DNA of 64,000 bases. Source: Patagioenas fasciata (taxonomy: Eukaryota > Chordata > Aves > Columbiformes > Columbidae). The stretch lies in contig NC_092520.1 of the NCBI RefSeq assembly GCF_037038585.1, positions 63,859,501 to 63,923,500 on the forward strand, in the 5' to 3' direction. Numbering within the stretch: position 1 is the first letter of the stretch; each line of letters begins with the position of its first letter. This document shows positions 12,801 through 27,800 of the stretch, piece after piece. The position numbers were made by a program, and so were the translations under genes. Below the pieces are notes generated by a model, which saw nothing but the letters and a program-made list of their open reading frames with translations, was not told the origin of the DNA and ran no database searches.

Positions 12801-15800
12801 TTCCCTTTACTTGCCTCTATCGATACCTGGGATTCTCTCGGAGCAGGTCAGCTTGTATGACACAGAGTGTGTTATATTTTAACCAACACTTCAGCCAGTT
12901 CTTAAACTTATCTTCTCTGATTCAATCAGTGTGACTTCTGAGGCAAGCATCATAATAACTTTACCTTTCTTCAACTAAACAGCTGAAGTTGTTAAATGAG
13001 ATTTACAGAATAATCTCTTCTACATTCAGCTAGGAAAACAGAGTTAAGCCAGAAGGAAGAGCTGCTCATTTAAAATTGGCTTTCAATCACATGTGAAAAG
13101 ATTGATCAAAACCAGACTGCCAGCTGTATAACAGCCATAACACTGGCAAACAGAAAAGTGTAAATACTACTTCTGAAGACAGATATACCTTTGATTTAAT
13201 AAAGCTTTTGCTGTCGCAGCATACAGTTTGCTTCTGGCTCATATGTTTGAGATTTAGGATATTTATTGATTTAAAGGAACGACTGAAAAGGTGCTATGCA
13301 GGCCACTGCAACTACTCCCACCTTTTCTAGGCAAAACAGCACCATCTGCTTTTGTAACTTAATGTCAGATATCAAACCCAAAACAATTTCAGTGATGACT
13401 ATTCAGAAATTGAGATGCTACAACATGCTTCTCCCAGATTTGACAGCACTCTTACTCTCATCAGTTTGCATTCCCAACAATCCACTTTCCCAGAATAAAA
13501 ACAACAAAAAATAAATTCTATTCTTATTTTGACAAAAGTAGCCCTCACCTCAAGATGCTGTTTTAAACTCAGACTCCTCTCATAATACTAAGATGTGCAT
13601 GAGAAGCTAGTCCCTCTTAGGAACTCACAGTGAAATGGTAGAAGATTCAAGTGCACTTCTCTTTAAATGGTAAATAATAGAACAGATATTAACATCAACC
13701 ATACAATGCTCCTGATTACACTGTCTGTGTAGATGCAGCAATAAGAAAACTCCAATTAACAGCAACCAACTTTAGAAGAAAAAAAACCCACAACTTTTAA
13801 TTAGAAGAATTTCATATTTGTAGAAATACATCTTCTTGACAATAGCCTTTTCTATACTGAATGCAGTTCTACATTAACAAGTGACTACATTTAAGAAAAC
13901 TGTCAGTCCTTATACCTACCCCACATGAGAGCCAAGAGTCACAGCTGCTATACTGCTCTTTAAGGCAATTAGTACAACAAAAATAAGAGGCAGTGCTAGA
14001 TTTTTATGTGTTTTTTTCTATATTTATAAATACATATATACACATATATATGTGTATGTGCACGCTGTTGCACATGAACAGTATTGTTAGTTAGGTTCTA
14101 AATGCCAACTGCTGCCCTCAGATACACCAGTCCAACTCTGGTGTGAAAGCTGTTGCCTTGCGCACTGTTACTCATAAAGATGTAGGCACTGCTAGATAGA
14201 CTATATTTTAGCTTCCAATTATCCACACTTCTTTATATAGGAGTTCTTAAAAAATAAACAAAAACCATAAAACCCCACATCTCTTATCTTTCTTTGCCAA
14301 AGTAACAGTACTGTAGGATTAGTACATCTGCCACTAGCTCTCTTATTCAGAAAAGTCTCCCATTTATTACAGTAAAAGTAGAGTGGGTTGAAACTTACAC
14401 AACTGCCGCAGAGATCATCTGTTAAACAATTCCTCCCGAATTTACATGAGTGTAACTAAGAATAGACCCTCTAGGCATCAGTTTCAAGTTTGCAGCCACT
14501 TAATCAAGGAAATAAATTGGTAATATTTATATATTTTTTATTTTATTGACAATACTGTATGTCAATTGCTCTAAATACCACCACTGTAAACAATGTGCTA
14601 ATTTAAATAAAAATACTTTTAAGAGCTTTATATTCTAGTGCACATTTCCAAGTTTGCAAAGCAGAATTTAACAAATGGATGAGTCTATTTCAACAAGTTC
14701 TATTCATGGAGCTCTCTTTCTGACCTTCTAAAAGCAACAGCATCTTCTGATCATCAAAAGAGTGATCATTACTCACAAGCCACAATCACTTGATGCTGAC
14801 AAACACTGCAATGGAGTCAGTCTTAAGAGGATTAGAACACAATATCAAACCAACCATTGCAAAAAAGGAATTAACAACCAGCAAAAGAGATTGTGGCCCA
14901 ATATACTAGTCTTGTGTATTTGTTTCTATCGTATACATTCTAGCAAAACACTCCTCAAAAAACTTGACACACAAAAAAGCTACTTCAAAATTATAAAAAA
15001 ATAATTGAGGATGCAGAGAACAATTCTAAGAAGTTCTCTAACAAATGCATCTTTGCTTACCGCTTGTATCCCCTTCTCGCCTTGACCTCGGCACACCACG
15101 GGAGACAGCATTCGAAAAGCCTTTTGAGGTAGCACTTTGTAAAGAAGGCTGGTTTGCACTTAGAGTCCATGCAAGACGGGACCCTAGTTGCTGACGGAGG
15201 CAATCTCCAACACCTGGAGCTTGGTAGGATTGTCTAAAAGGACAAAAGGAAGAAACATCTTTAAAAACTCTGATTCTACACTCTGGTTTGTTGTATACAA
15301 ATTTTGGAAAACACCTCAAGCTTGAGTTTGTTTTTTGTGGACATTTTGTTTGTTTGTTTTAATAAAGGAACCTTAAAAAAGGGTGCAGAATATAGAAATT
15401 AGTTATTGCTTCTTATAAGCCTACACTTTCAAAAAAACAAATGGTAGAAAAGAAAGGAGGTACAAATTTGAAAAATATTATTTCATATCAAAGATTGACT
15501 TTGTTCACAATGAACTGTGTATATAGGCTGAACTGGATTAAAAGTGGTCAACTATAATAATAATAAACAAGTCCTAATACAGAGCAAATATTCTCCCTCT
15601 CACAGATGATGAACACATTAATTTTCCCTCCATAGAACAGACTCTATGCAGTGCATCTCTGTCAGGCTTTGTAGAGCTGCAGGGGTGATACAACATGTAA
15701 TGCAATGGCAAAAGAAGGGCTCAGATTTTGCGTGGTACTGTCTGTGTTGGCTTATTTAACAAAGTCAATACCCAGATAATCATTTTATGGTTTACAATGG

Positions 15801-18800
15801 CTAGCTTCTACTCAAAGATCTGAACTATTTGGTATTTTAATGTTTCACTTCCAAATGCAGATTCTTCTTTCTATGAACAGACAATTAAACCACTGCTGAA
15901 CAGTAGGTGTTTTAGGATTTCTTTCTTTTCTAATAGCTAAATTTTTTTAGTCAACTCTTGTACACATTTTTTTACAGAAAACCCCTGTCCACTCAAGATG
16001 CAAGACTGCTCTAACACAACAGCGAGTGTGTTGTGAACATGCTTAAAAGAAAGTGAGACCATGCAAGAAAGGTCACCCATTTGAAAATGGAGGATGTCAA
16101 TTCTACTGATTTGATGCTGGCTGAGGAATCCTTTAAAAGGAACTTGAGTGAGGACTTTAAATCCAAGATATTTAGGGAACAAAGATAAAGACTGGTTTAA
16201 AGGGTTTCAGAAGTCTGAAAAATTTGGACACTAGAATCTAGAAGAGTGGATCCGGTAACATACCAGCTGTTCAGCAGATAACTAAGATTAAGCCTAAGAA
16301 TGGATACACTTGGCCAGCCATTTATGGCTTCACATGGTCATGTAAAGGCACCTAATATGCAGAACTGTTCAGCTGAGGAACACCTACAGTGGAATTTTGA
16401 ACAGCATATAAACAGGGAGCGTGAGGGAAAGAAAAAGAAGGAAGGGGAAAAAAAAAGAAAGAAAAAAAAGAAAAAAGGAAAAGGTATTATCTTTAGTCTT
16501 CCTCAAACCTATTTGTAAGGTAAAACAGTTTAATTTACCCTGGAAGGAGTGACTGTGGAGTTGGCGTTGGCCCATTCAGGGCATACAGGCTGATGCTGCT
16601 GATCCCGCTGCTGCCCATGCTGCCAGAGCTTTGGGCAGACTGAGTGCTGCGGTCCTGGTAATTCAGGGGAAGGCTCTGAGGTCTGGCATAGTAATAAGGG
16701 GTTGAGTGAGCATCCCGTGGCAACGCTTGAGCAAAAAGCGTGGCATAACTTGATACCTGAGAAGGAGAGGATTTGAAAAGGGAGGAATAAAATTAATAGA
16801 TCTGTGAGTTGCTTAAGTCATGTCTTTAGCAAACAGAAGTGTAACATTCAAAGATGCAAGAAAATAACTGAAGACCATGTTTATGCAAAGTTTTGGGGTT
16901 TTTTTGTTTGTTTGTTTGTTTGTGGTTTTTTTTTGTTTTGTTTTGGTGTTTTTTGTTTTTTGTTTTTTGTTTTTTTTACAGTTACAACAACCAAAAAAAT
17001 TCCATTATAGTGAGTAAAAGTACTTTTAGCAATATAGCTTATTTTTGCCTCCAAATTGTCATTAGTAATAGCTGCAAAAAGCACTCTGGGATTAGTAGAA
17101 CTGGAACAAAAGGAGGAAATTTGTGCTCTCTATTTCAAATTCATTAGCACATGAGCAGACATTACACTACCAAGCAAACAAAAAAACCCATCCACCTAAT
17201 CAAGTATCAACTTCAGCTACAAATATTGGACAGCTCATAATTTTACATTTATTTAGTATAAAAAAACTACAGAGAAAAAAAAAGCAGACACTTGTTTCAA
17301 GCTTGTTCTTCCTTTCAGCCTGACATACAACCACCACAAACACAACCTGAGGTGTTTGTGAAGTCTGGACAGCGGTTCCTAATGTCAGCTCAAATAAGTG
17401 ACGCACATTTAGTGTTTCTCAGGAGTAACAAAGGTGGTCTCACCTACCTTGTTAGGCTGCTTACGTGGATCTTCACTAAGGCTAAGCAGGAGGTAGAGTA
17501 TTGACCATTTGTTTTTCAAAATGCCCTTTAAAAAAAGATTAAGACAAACAGAAATTAGTTTAACTCTTTATAATAATGGATGCTTTTAAAATCCTCCAGC
17601 CTACTAACAGGTACACATATAAATCCATTTTCCACCCAAATAAAACCACCTTAGAGCCACGTTCTTGAGGAAACTGGAAATGTGCGGTACAGCCTCTGTA
17701 TTGCTAGTTTTATGAGTTTTCTCCACTGACTGTGTCCAAATCACAAACCCTCACCTGCTCTGAGATCAGCAAGTAAACTCAATTTAAAGTTCATCGCTCC
17801 ACAGGAAGAGTTTTATACAGAGCTGAACTTTTATCACACTCACCATTTCCACACACTCACCAGTTAAAAGATCTCGGATGCGGATCCTAAACGTGAAGAA
17901 GGAAAACTTTTGGTGCAATTTTAAGCAAAGAACTGTCTTTCCTCCACTTTCCCCTTCACTCTCCTTTACAGGGAGGCTTCAAAAGTTTGATGGTTTCAGT
18001 TTCTATTACTTTAAATGCCACTGAAGAGAGCTACCAAAATTTTCACAGCTTAAGATACAGACACTTAACATGAAACTTGAGGAACAGGCAATATAATCTC
18101 TAGTAAACAAATAGACAGATACATACAGATTGTTAGGATAACACTCTCAGCAGCTTTAAATCTCAGCAGGAAGCTTAGCAGCAGAAGACAAAACAACACT
18201 AAAGCCAAAGCTACAAAAAGAACACTTCAAAGGAAGAATTATGGCAGATACTGAAATATTTTAGCTATACATATGTTTGTATGTATGTTACTCCATAGTT
18301 CTGTGACACTTGCACCTGAATTTATCAAGGAAATAGAACCTTATAATGGAGATGAAGCAGTGGAGTAAGTCAAAGAAACTCATACAAGTTGCCTCACAAC
18401 ATCAATGAGGCCATGGTCTGGAATACTAAGTAATGCTGAATATAAAAGAAACTTCAGTCATACCAAGACTCCACAGATTCCAGCCCTTACGAGGCAATGT
18501 AATTCAGTGCTCTCAGTATTGCAAAACGCACTATCAACATCACTTCGAAATTCTCTTTTTAAAACGCATTTTCATTCGCACCTTTTTCTGTTCTTCCTGT
18601 TTCTCTGCAAATTATGCATTTTGTGTGTATATGTTACATTGTATTATATAAGAATTCTGGCCATAGAACATTTTTCTTCAAGACAGAGTCCACTAAATAA
18701 ACCTACCACGCTCATTACTATTATATAAGACTAGAAGGAGATGTGCTACACTATTACGTAGAGCAGAAGTCTCCTATCTTCTGCTTTGATCTCAACAACA

Positions 18801-21800
18801 AGCAAAAAATAGAGATATTGCATCTGTTGCAAATAACTAGTCCAGCAACTCTCTAACAACTGGTGAAGAAGGAGCAGCAATATTACCGCTGTTTCTACTG
18901 GCCAGGTTAGAATAAGTCTAAGTGCCTCAAGCAGTATGGTTTGCTCAACTGGCAAGCTGCTGGTAGAGGGAATTTTAAATATGGTTGTACTCAGATGATA
19001 CCATTTCATGTACACAAGATGCTAGCATAGAGAAAAAACCCAGAAGGTTAAAAGAACCTCAAACATCTGAGCAGGCAGAAAAATATGAGGAGATAACCGA
19101 CATAAGCTTATACTACCTATTCGGAACAACAACCAAACTGATATGAACACAGACAATGTATTTGTTTCAAAGTTTACAGCCATCACACCCTGCAGCTATG
19201 TTGCTTGCCAAATGCAAGGCTATGGCAACTATGGTACTATGTAAGCTGCAGAAAATCTGTACTAAAAGAGCAAGATCACACAGTGTAATACATGAAAGAA
19301 GAGGCTGAAACCAGTGACTGTCATCAGCAGAGATGTCTGACACTTGCTTCGCTGTACAAACCAAAACAAATAATACACAAACCCCCAGGAAAGCAGGAAG
19401 AGTTACACAGTAACTTTAGCTCCAAGCATTAAAAATCTAGAAAGTTAAGAATGGATGAGATGAGGGGCAGAACTGAGTTCTGACTAGTCATACTCTCCAT
19501 AGGATCACCTTTTTGTAATCTCAAAATCTTAGTATTATCCTGTAAAACTCAGCCATGATCTACACACAAATTCATAAATGAAAATCAGACGAACAGAGGA
19601 AAAACATTTCTCCTAAATACAAAGAGCAAAATAAGGACAAATTTTCTGTTATATAGAAAACATCTTATTTTACATTAACTAATTATTGTTGTCAAAAATC
19701 AGGTATGTGCAAATGACAACTGGGAATCTTATTTTATTACTAGCCACCATATTCTAACTTGCTGAATACTCATTTTTATGGAGAATCCAGAACAAATCAG
19801 CGGCAGTCACTTTTTAACTACCTCAGCTAAATTTCCATCTTTGCATCTTTCCCCCCTTTCACCTGCCCCATCTTCCTGCATCATGGGTTTCTGCACACTA
19901 CATCGTATGTCAGAATATCAACATGCAGTACTAGCATTGGTGCTAGCAGAACCAAGGTCAGCAAACACTTAATCTTCAACATTAAAGACCTGAAGCACCT
20001 AAAAATTCAGAAGCGCGAGGACTGTTTAAAACCTAGATTAAAAAAAAAACAAACAAACAAACAAAAAACCCCACCACACAATATATTTGCAAGGTATAGC
20101 TGTAAAATAAATTACAAAAAGATTAACCAGTATTTACTTATAAAAAAAGGAACACTTCTATTTTTACAGAATTCCTTCTTTCATATGAAGCGCTCCTTTC
20201 CGTAACTGTACTCAAAATGTATCCTTTATTCTCTTCTGATATACAATTAAATTCAAATTAATTTCTAATTGACAGTTAACAGCTCATACTAAAAAAAAAG
20301 TTATAAACTTTTTCACAAAAAAATGTAAAAATGGTTGAGGTTGGAAGGCACCTCTGAAGACCATCTAGTCCAACCCAAAAGCAGGGTCATCTACAGCAGG
20401 TTGCCCATGACTGTTCTCCAACCAGGTTTTGACTGTCTCCAAGGATGGAGACTCCATAGCTTTCCTTGGCAACCTGTTCCAGTATTCAACCATCCTCTCA
20501 GTAAAAATATTAACGACCCAAGTACTCTTCAACTCTATAGTATCAGAACGATGCACGTATGCGCTTTCAGTGTCTTTGCTCTTCATAGATTTATTACACT
20601 ACCTGTGAACCAAGTTTTCTGTACAGTTCTGAAAACAAAGCAGCATCTGCTTCCCTTCTTTGTCGCACAACTATTAAAAAAAAAGAAAAAATACAGATTA
20701 AAAAATTGAAAGAAGTATAAGAGTAATGTCTGAAATTATATATGTGTAGTAAATTGGAAAATGTAGCTAAGAAAGCATACTGATGCTTAACTGTTTCACT
20801 CTATTTACTCATACAGTTTTGCTTACTTTCCTGTTATCTGCATTCCAGCCCTGAAAATTCTTGCATCAGAAGTGATGTAATGTAAGCGCCTGTCACCTCT
20901 TTTTCTTAGAGCACTAGAAATACACACCTTCTAAATAAACATCATCTAGTCAGCCAGTCTGTAAGTTTAGGGAATTAAAATATAACTGAAAGCAGACACA
21001 GATGACAGAATGCTATAAAGCATATCAGTCTTCTAAAAAGAACTATGAATTACTTAAGTACTATTAAAGTGAAAGGAGTGCAATATGTATTGTTCTTTAT
21101 GTTCATGGTGGCTAAGATATGAAGTAAATGGCAGCAAGAGAAGTCTAAGCTGAGCATTCAGAAAATCTGAGCTCTGAATACAAACAGCTACTCAGAAATG
21201 CTAACTAGGGAATTAACAGACATCATGAAACTTTCAGGGAGTGAGCTTTAAATAGGTAACTATCTGTGAGGCAGGGTTACCCCATTTTCAGAGGAATAAA
21301 CTGATCAGGTAACTTCTTGAGTGACTTCCATTCCTGTTTCTAAGAAAGAAACAAAGATGCACTTACGTTCCTTCTTGATTTTCTCTGCTACAAGAAATTC
21401 ATCCCGTTCAACAGTGGGAGCAAAGTTGCTTCCAATAACTCTCACTGCATACTGAAACTGTTGGGCTGCATCAGCTAAAACAAACAAACAAATAAAAAAT
21501 ACTCAGTTAAGCAATGTTAAAGTTCTATTAAAATAAATTAAGAAAAAACTATGGCTCAATGTGGTATAAACGGCTTAGACCAGATGACATTATACTAAAA
21601 TCCTTAAACATACTTCTAACCAGAAGGCAGTAAAGTCAAACTTACCCATGAGCATATTATCAACGCTATACTTCAAACACACTCACTTGTATATGCTCTA
21701 CAAAATAACTGCACTTAAATTTGCGAATAAGCCCTTCCTACTCTGTGCTGACAGAAGAGGCACTTAGGCCCACCCAGTTATCAGAGAGCATCAGCACACT

Positions 21801-24800
21801 TCAACTGGCTCTACCCTTCCCCACCAACCAAAACGCTGTGGGACTTGGCACAAAGTCCCACAACTCAGCTCACACACAGGAATGACACAGCTGTGTCCAC
21901 CAGGGACTCTCTCACCAGGCACCAAAACTGGATGATCCTACATGGGGATCTTTACTTGGATACTCACAACAGTGGTTTTACCAGTCTGTATATTGGCTTT
22001 AGGTTTTCCATTTTGATTTTAAACCAATTTACATGGTTTCACCACGTAGGTTCAAAGCTAGTGCAGACACACTGGCATCACATTCCAGAGCATAATACAG
22101 ATACTAACAAAGAGGTCACAAGCCAGTGACCTCCCCCCTTGCTCCTTCACCATGCAATAATTCTGGTTTTAATATTGTTGTTCAACAGTATTGTTTTAGT
22201 ACAAGAATCTCTGCTTTTTCAGAAGATAATAGCATGGTAAGATTGAGATAGGGGCAGCTCAGTATTACTACAGCACAGTCACACTTCTTAACCTGAAAAA
22301 TCAATTAAATGATAACACTATAGACATGTCAAGCATCTTTACAAAGTGTCAGATAAATTTCTACTCTTCTTATACAAATAAGTGTAATAATAGGAGAGGA
22401 AAGGTACATAAGAAAAGCTAGGTGTAAATGCGTGGTGTCAGCTACTTAAATCCTTACAATTCCTGACTTCAGGTTAAAAGAAAAAAATCATCCAAACAAT
22501 TATGTGTTTATAATAATCAAGTCTTGTTTGTAACATATATATATATAAATAACAGTTTTGCTTCCAGATGCACCAGACTTCCCATGTGTTTTATTTAGTC
22601 AGTTAAGCAGTGAACATTCAGAGAAAATTGTAGAGTAACGCAGCAATGGTTGAGCCAAGGAAAAAGAAAGGATGACCGTCTGGACAAATACACGTAAGAG
22701 GAATAGAAAAATGGAAGAGGATAAAGATCCCCTAGAAGCAAAAATATTTTAAGTGTTGAATCATCTCTTGAATTAACTAATATTTACAACTGAAAAAATT
22801 GCCTGGGAGATTGATTAAATGCATGGAAATCTCCACAAATTTAAGGAAGAAGAAATTAGAAATCAGAACGTGCTCTGTTATTTTTGAATGCCCGTTTTTG
22901 ACTGCCATGTGTTATAAATGGTCCTAATCTACCAGAATGCCACTGTAGACCAGCAAATATTAACCAGTTCCCCACAAAGCAGCACTTCACACAACCAGGA
23001 AACAAGTCTGCTCAGGCAGAATCATTAACTTCTAACTGTATCTGACAACACTGGATTACAAAAGGAGCAAGGGTATCGCTCTACTTTCCAGGAAGATAAT
23101 GCCAAGATCCAGACTATTGTAAAGTCACAGATCTGCGTGACTTAAATGCCTCTCAAAAAGAATAGTTCTACTGTTAGACTGAGCAATCTCCCATTTGCAA
23201 TAAGGACTTCAAAATACAACTCTAAAATAATTTAATGGTTCAGCTATTGGTGGCTTAAACTGAACTAGGCAGGAAGAGTAAATGTGAGTGTTTCTGAGTA
23301 ATTCGTATGTATAATGCATGTCATTACAAAACAACTCAAGATTTCCAAAAGTATTCTGCAAGGCCAACTAAAGTCAAATATTGGCACTAACTTGTCCCAA
23401 ACAACAGTAAAATTTTTATCTTTGATTAATTCCTCAAGTGTGTACCTAGAGCAGTTAGGGAAGAATTAGGCTTTTCTAGTAATTATTACTTATTTTTGGT
23501 GTATTGTTATAGTGACTTAACACGGGCTACAAATTAAAAAACAAATTGTTAAAGAGTTCCAGGTCAAGCATCATGGGTGAACTAGAGTCAGGAGAAGGAT
23601 CAAGGGTTGATGCCAAACTACTTTATCAGTTATGACACGCATCTAGCTTAAATAAACTCTCTCATTGACTATCCACTAAAAACCAGGAAAGAATGGATTT
23701 CTAGTAAACCAGTTCAATAAAAGCTATAGGAAAATATAAAAAAGAAAGAAGCAAATTTGAAAAAAAATAGACATCTTCTTTAGGAAAAAAAAAGAAAAAA
23801 AAATTACACGGAGACACACACACCCCTACCACAACAAAGCCACAAGAACTTCATCCTACAGCTCCTTCTCACTTGCTAGATAGATGCATTACTCTGGTTT
23901 TCCCAGGAAAATTGTTCTGAAATTAACTTCTATGTCCACCTGCACTATCCTATGCCCCAGGGATTGCCCTTCAACTTTATACTTCTTTATTTTTTATACA
24001 AATGTGCTAGAGGTCTCAGGGATATGAAGTTAAACACATTTCATAGAAATGAGGACTGGTAGAACAAACATTCAAGCAACTCTCCCTGGGGGAGAGATTG
24101 CAGCAAAAGTTCAGTGGTTAAGTATTCCCTCTGGTCTACCAGCACAGAATTAGCAATATCACTGATTCCCACCCAGACTGTAGCCATCAAGCATGAAGGA
24201 ACAGAAACCTGGAGAAGGAGGCAAGAGGGATTTCTGAAGAGAGCTACAGGGAATGAAAGTACAAACTGGCAGTATTGCAAATCAGGAATGGAGAGAGAGG
24301 GTTTACTGAAGAGAAGACGTGCGACACAAATCCACATGAAGCATTACATTTTATTTATTTACACTGAACAACAATGCACAGTTTTTCCATGAAAGCAATG
24401 CTGTATTTACTGTGTTGATTTACTTTTTAGAAATTCTTTGGTTTCTGAACAAAATGTTTCCTATCAGTGTTTTGAAAACACGTAAGCACTATGTATTCTC
24501 TCTGTTGTTCCCTGTGGTTTGGGGGGTTTAGATTAAATTCAAGTGAACCAAGACACACATAATGAGAAATCAAAAGGGCTTACTGTTACAAAATCCAGTA
24601 AATACGTGTAAAAGTGCTCTAGAGGCTCTCTGGAATTCCATGTCTCCAGAAGAACTGACTCAGAAAGACAGTTATACATTGACAAGGGATCAGGTGGGTT
24701 TTTTTGTTGTTGTTGATGACGATGGAACAGGGATTTTCCTCAAAACAACAGAGGAAAATTATGGGCTTTTGTTATTTCTGTGTTTTCCAATCTGTCTCTT

Positions 24801-27800
24801 CTATTTCAACACCAACCATAGCAAGACTAGTTAAAGCACAGAAATGTAGTAGTCTTTTCCATAGTGCCCTAACAAGGTATATAAGAAAGATTTCTATTTG
24901 AAAAACTACAATTCTATCAAAAAATACCAATTATTAAACCTGTTGCACTACTAATGATATGGAAGAAAGTTATCTGCTCTTTACACATACAGATTTGTAC
25001 AGGCAATTCAACAGTATCGTATCAAGACTATTTTTATATTATATTTTATTCAGCTTTTCATGTTTTATTCATAGCAAGCCCAGCTTCTCTTCTACAAACA
25101 AAACTCCCTGCTCTGGGAGTTTCTTCAGTAGATTATTTCTCATAAGTCTGTGAAATAACTTCAGTACCTAAAGTGATTAAGCATAACTTAATATGGATAT
25201 CTGTCAGGAAAATATAGATTCACATGGTTTGTAACTAATAGACACATTTAATTACTTCCCTCCTCAAAGAGAAGTCATTATGACAGCAGATAGGCTTAAA
25301 ATACACAGGTATGTATCTATGTATGTGTACATCTTCCTTCATCAAAAAGTGATTATGGTATGAATCTATCATGTAATAGCAAGCTCAACATTTCTGATGC
25401 ATGAAACCAATGCCACTGTTTGCAGGGTAAGGGGGAAAAACAATACTGGTCATGACTTGTTTTACAGAGGTCTAATCAGAGCCATGAATGCAGATAAAGT
25501 CACCCCCCCCCTCAGGCTGTATTCCTTAAGTAATACACACGTACATACAAAATTAATGATACTGGTAACCAGCCATACAGCTGAACAGAGAAACAGCACT
25601 TTCCCCCACCATGAAAATTTAAGAACTATTCCAATAGTTCAGAAGAAAATAAAAATAGCCACAAACACAACAATAACAAAATTCCCATTGAGATTACAGA
25701 GATTGAATTAATGCCTTTTATGGACTCCATGTAGCAAACTGCTCTCTTGAGACTGAAATACTACTTTCTAGAGCATATACATCTCCAGAAATACTTTAGC
25801 ATACAAAAATCCTTCTAGGATTCAAAAACAAACAGATGTAGCTTGAATTTGTATAGCAATACTATTTGATTCCATTGGAGGCACTAAGACTTCTTATAAT
25901 CGACAAGCCTGTACAGCACGCTACAAAAAAGGTTGAGGTATATATTTTTTTAAATAGAGTTCTTCCACATAACTCAGTAGACATTGCAATGAATTTCTCA
26001 GAAACAGAGATGTTTGTTAAAAAACAGTAAGTAGGCCTATGCAGCTGACTGATTTTTGGAAACTAAGAAAGCCATACACTAAGTGGATGATCTCAAAAGA
26101 GCAGGAAGAGAGAGGGGATAGCTTCACCACAGGGAGCCTCTGCAGTCACATTCCATCATAGCAAAAACTCACTCCAACATAAATCTTTAACAAGTGAGGA
26201 AGGTGGAGGCCTTCTAAGGTCATCACAAGCAGAAGTGAAAGAGTCCTTGATAGAGCCTGTTGTCTGCTGGGCTTACGGATGACTTCAGGCATGAGATGGC
26301 AAAACGTAGACATGGATGCAGAGTAAGATCGCTCATCCCACGTTAGCTCTAAGTGTGCTATTATCATACACACATATAAACAGAATCCCTCACTTTTTTC
26401 TGAAGTCATAGCTTCCTCACAAATGTAATAAAACACAAGTGCTGAGAAGGAACATGGTAGATCAAATCTTTTGAAGTACAAACTCAGGGAACACACAAGC
26501 AGGAAGAACCACTAGATGTTCAAATCTCAACTCCTTTCTATTATTTACCTGTTATGTTTCATCCAATTACAGCAGCACCTTGTATTTCACTAGAGCGCTT
26601 ATTCCAGGAAGGTATCAAAAGCTAATATTTCAGGAAATCCACAGCAGGTTAACTGCACAAATGGATAAGACAACTGTTTGTATTTAGCTTCAGCTTCTTG
26701 TTACTAATTTTTACTAGAAATTTCACTAATAAATTTAAAGATCTCTTAAGTATCTAAACTTTTTTCCGCTAAACTCTGTAGAAGTAACTGAACATCAAAA
26801 ATTACTTACCACAGACTGAACTGATAACACTTGTATAATTTGCCTCAAAAATTAGAATGTGTATATACAAAGCAGCCTAACTATGTCAGCACACAAGGAG
26901 GGGAGAAGCTGCACTAACCACACACAAATACCATACTTCAAATTTATCCTGTGCTGAAAGAAAATTAAAGCTAACAAGTCTGAAAAACAGTAAGATGCTA
27001 AATAACTTGGCTGGTGGTTTCCTTACCACCTAGGGGATACATGCATCCTCAACACAGAGGATGCTGCTACTAACAACATTTCCTTATTGTCTTTATTTGT
27101 TCCTTGGACACAGAAACCGTAGGCGGGGGGAAAGAACCACCACAGACACCTTTCACGACTGAGATTTCTTTCACAGACTTCTTGATTTATCAGTCTGTGC
27201 ACTTTAAATCAATAGCTGAGCTGACGACAAACTAACACGTCCTACAGTTGATTGTTTCAAAAGAAGTCTTATGTTAGAGGGGTGAGCCTTCACTGCTAGA
27301 GCCCCTCATAACACAGGAATAAAAAGCAGCATAAGGATGGGCATCCTATCTGCCACACGCATAAAATTATGGGTGATGGTAAACATGGCAGACAACCCAC
27401 AAAATTTTTTTAAAGTTGTTACTTCAAAGAAGTCCTCAGACAATCCACAAGTGAACAGACATAAGGGGCAACAGGCTGTATGCAACAGTTTACCATGATT
27501 TTGGGCAAACTGCCCCTTTCACTAGTCACACACATACACAAGATTTTAGTTACATGAGTAGAATCCCAGCTTGCAAATACACTTATCATTCCAGTCAGAA
27601 GAGATGGAGGTATATAGAAACTATGACTTCAAGAAGAAGGCTAGATCCAAAATTGGTAGAAGTGAGCCATTGTCCTCAATACTCATATCTTGATTGATAA
27701 ATGCAGAGGTTTCTTCTCATGGTCATTTTAAGTTCCATAAACACCACAGACCTAGACAAGATACTCAATACCAAGAAATAAGCCTAGATTGAGTTTAAAT

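Larger units (their letters stand above)
12593..15060 (-). other. TUBGCP3: TUBGCP3 intron 6 (2468 bp)
   Basis: GT-AG intron with a 24-base adenine run (12707-12730) and an AT/CA-rich microsatellite that contains a perfect 20-bp palindrome (14038-14057). Nothing else was recognised. Confidence 0.8.
17526..20602 (-). other. TUBGCP3: TUBGCP3 intron 3 (3077 bp)
   Basis: GT-AG intron carrying a sense-oriented CR1 copy (20331-20555) next to its donor and an AAAC-rich tract (20041-20072). The remainder is anonymous AT-rich sequence. Confidence 0.8.
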
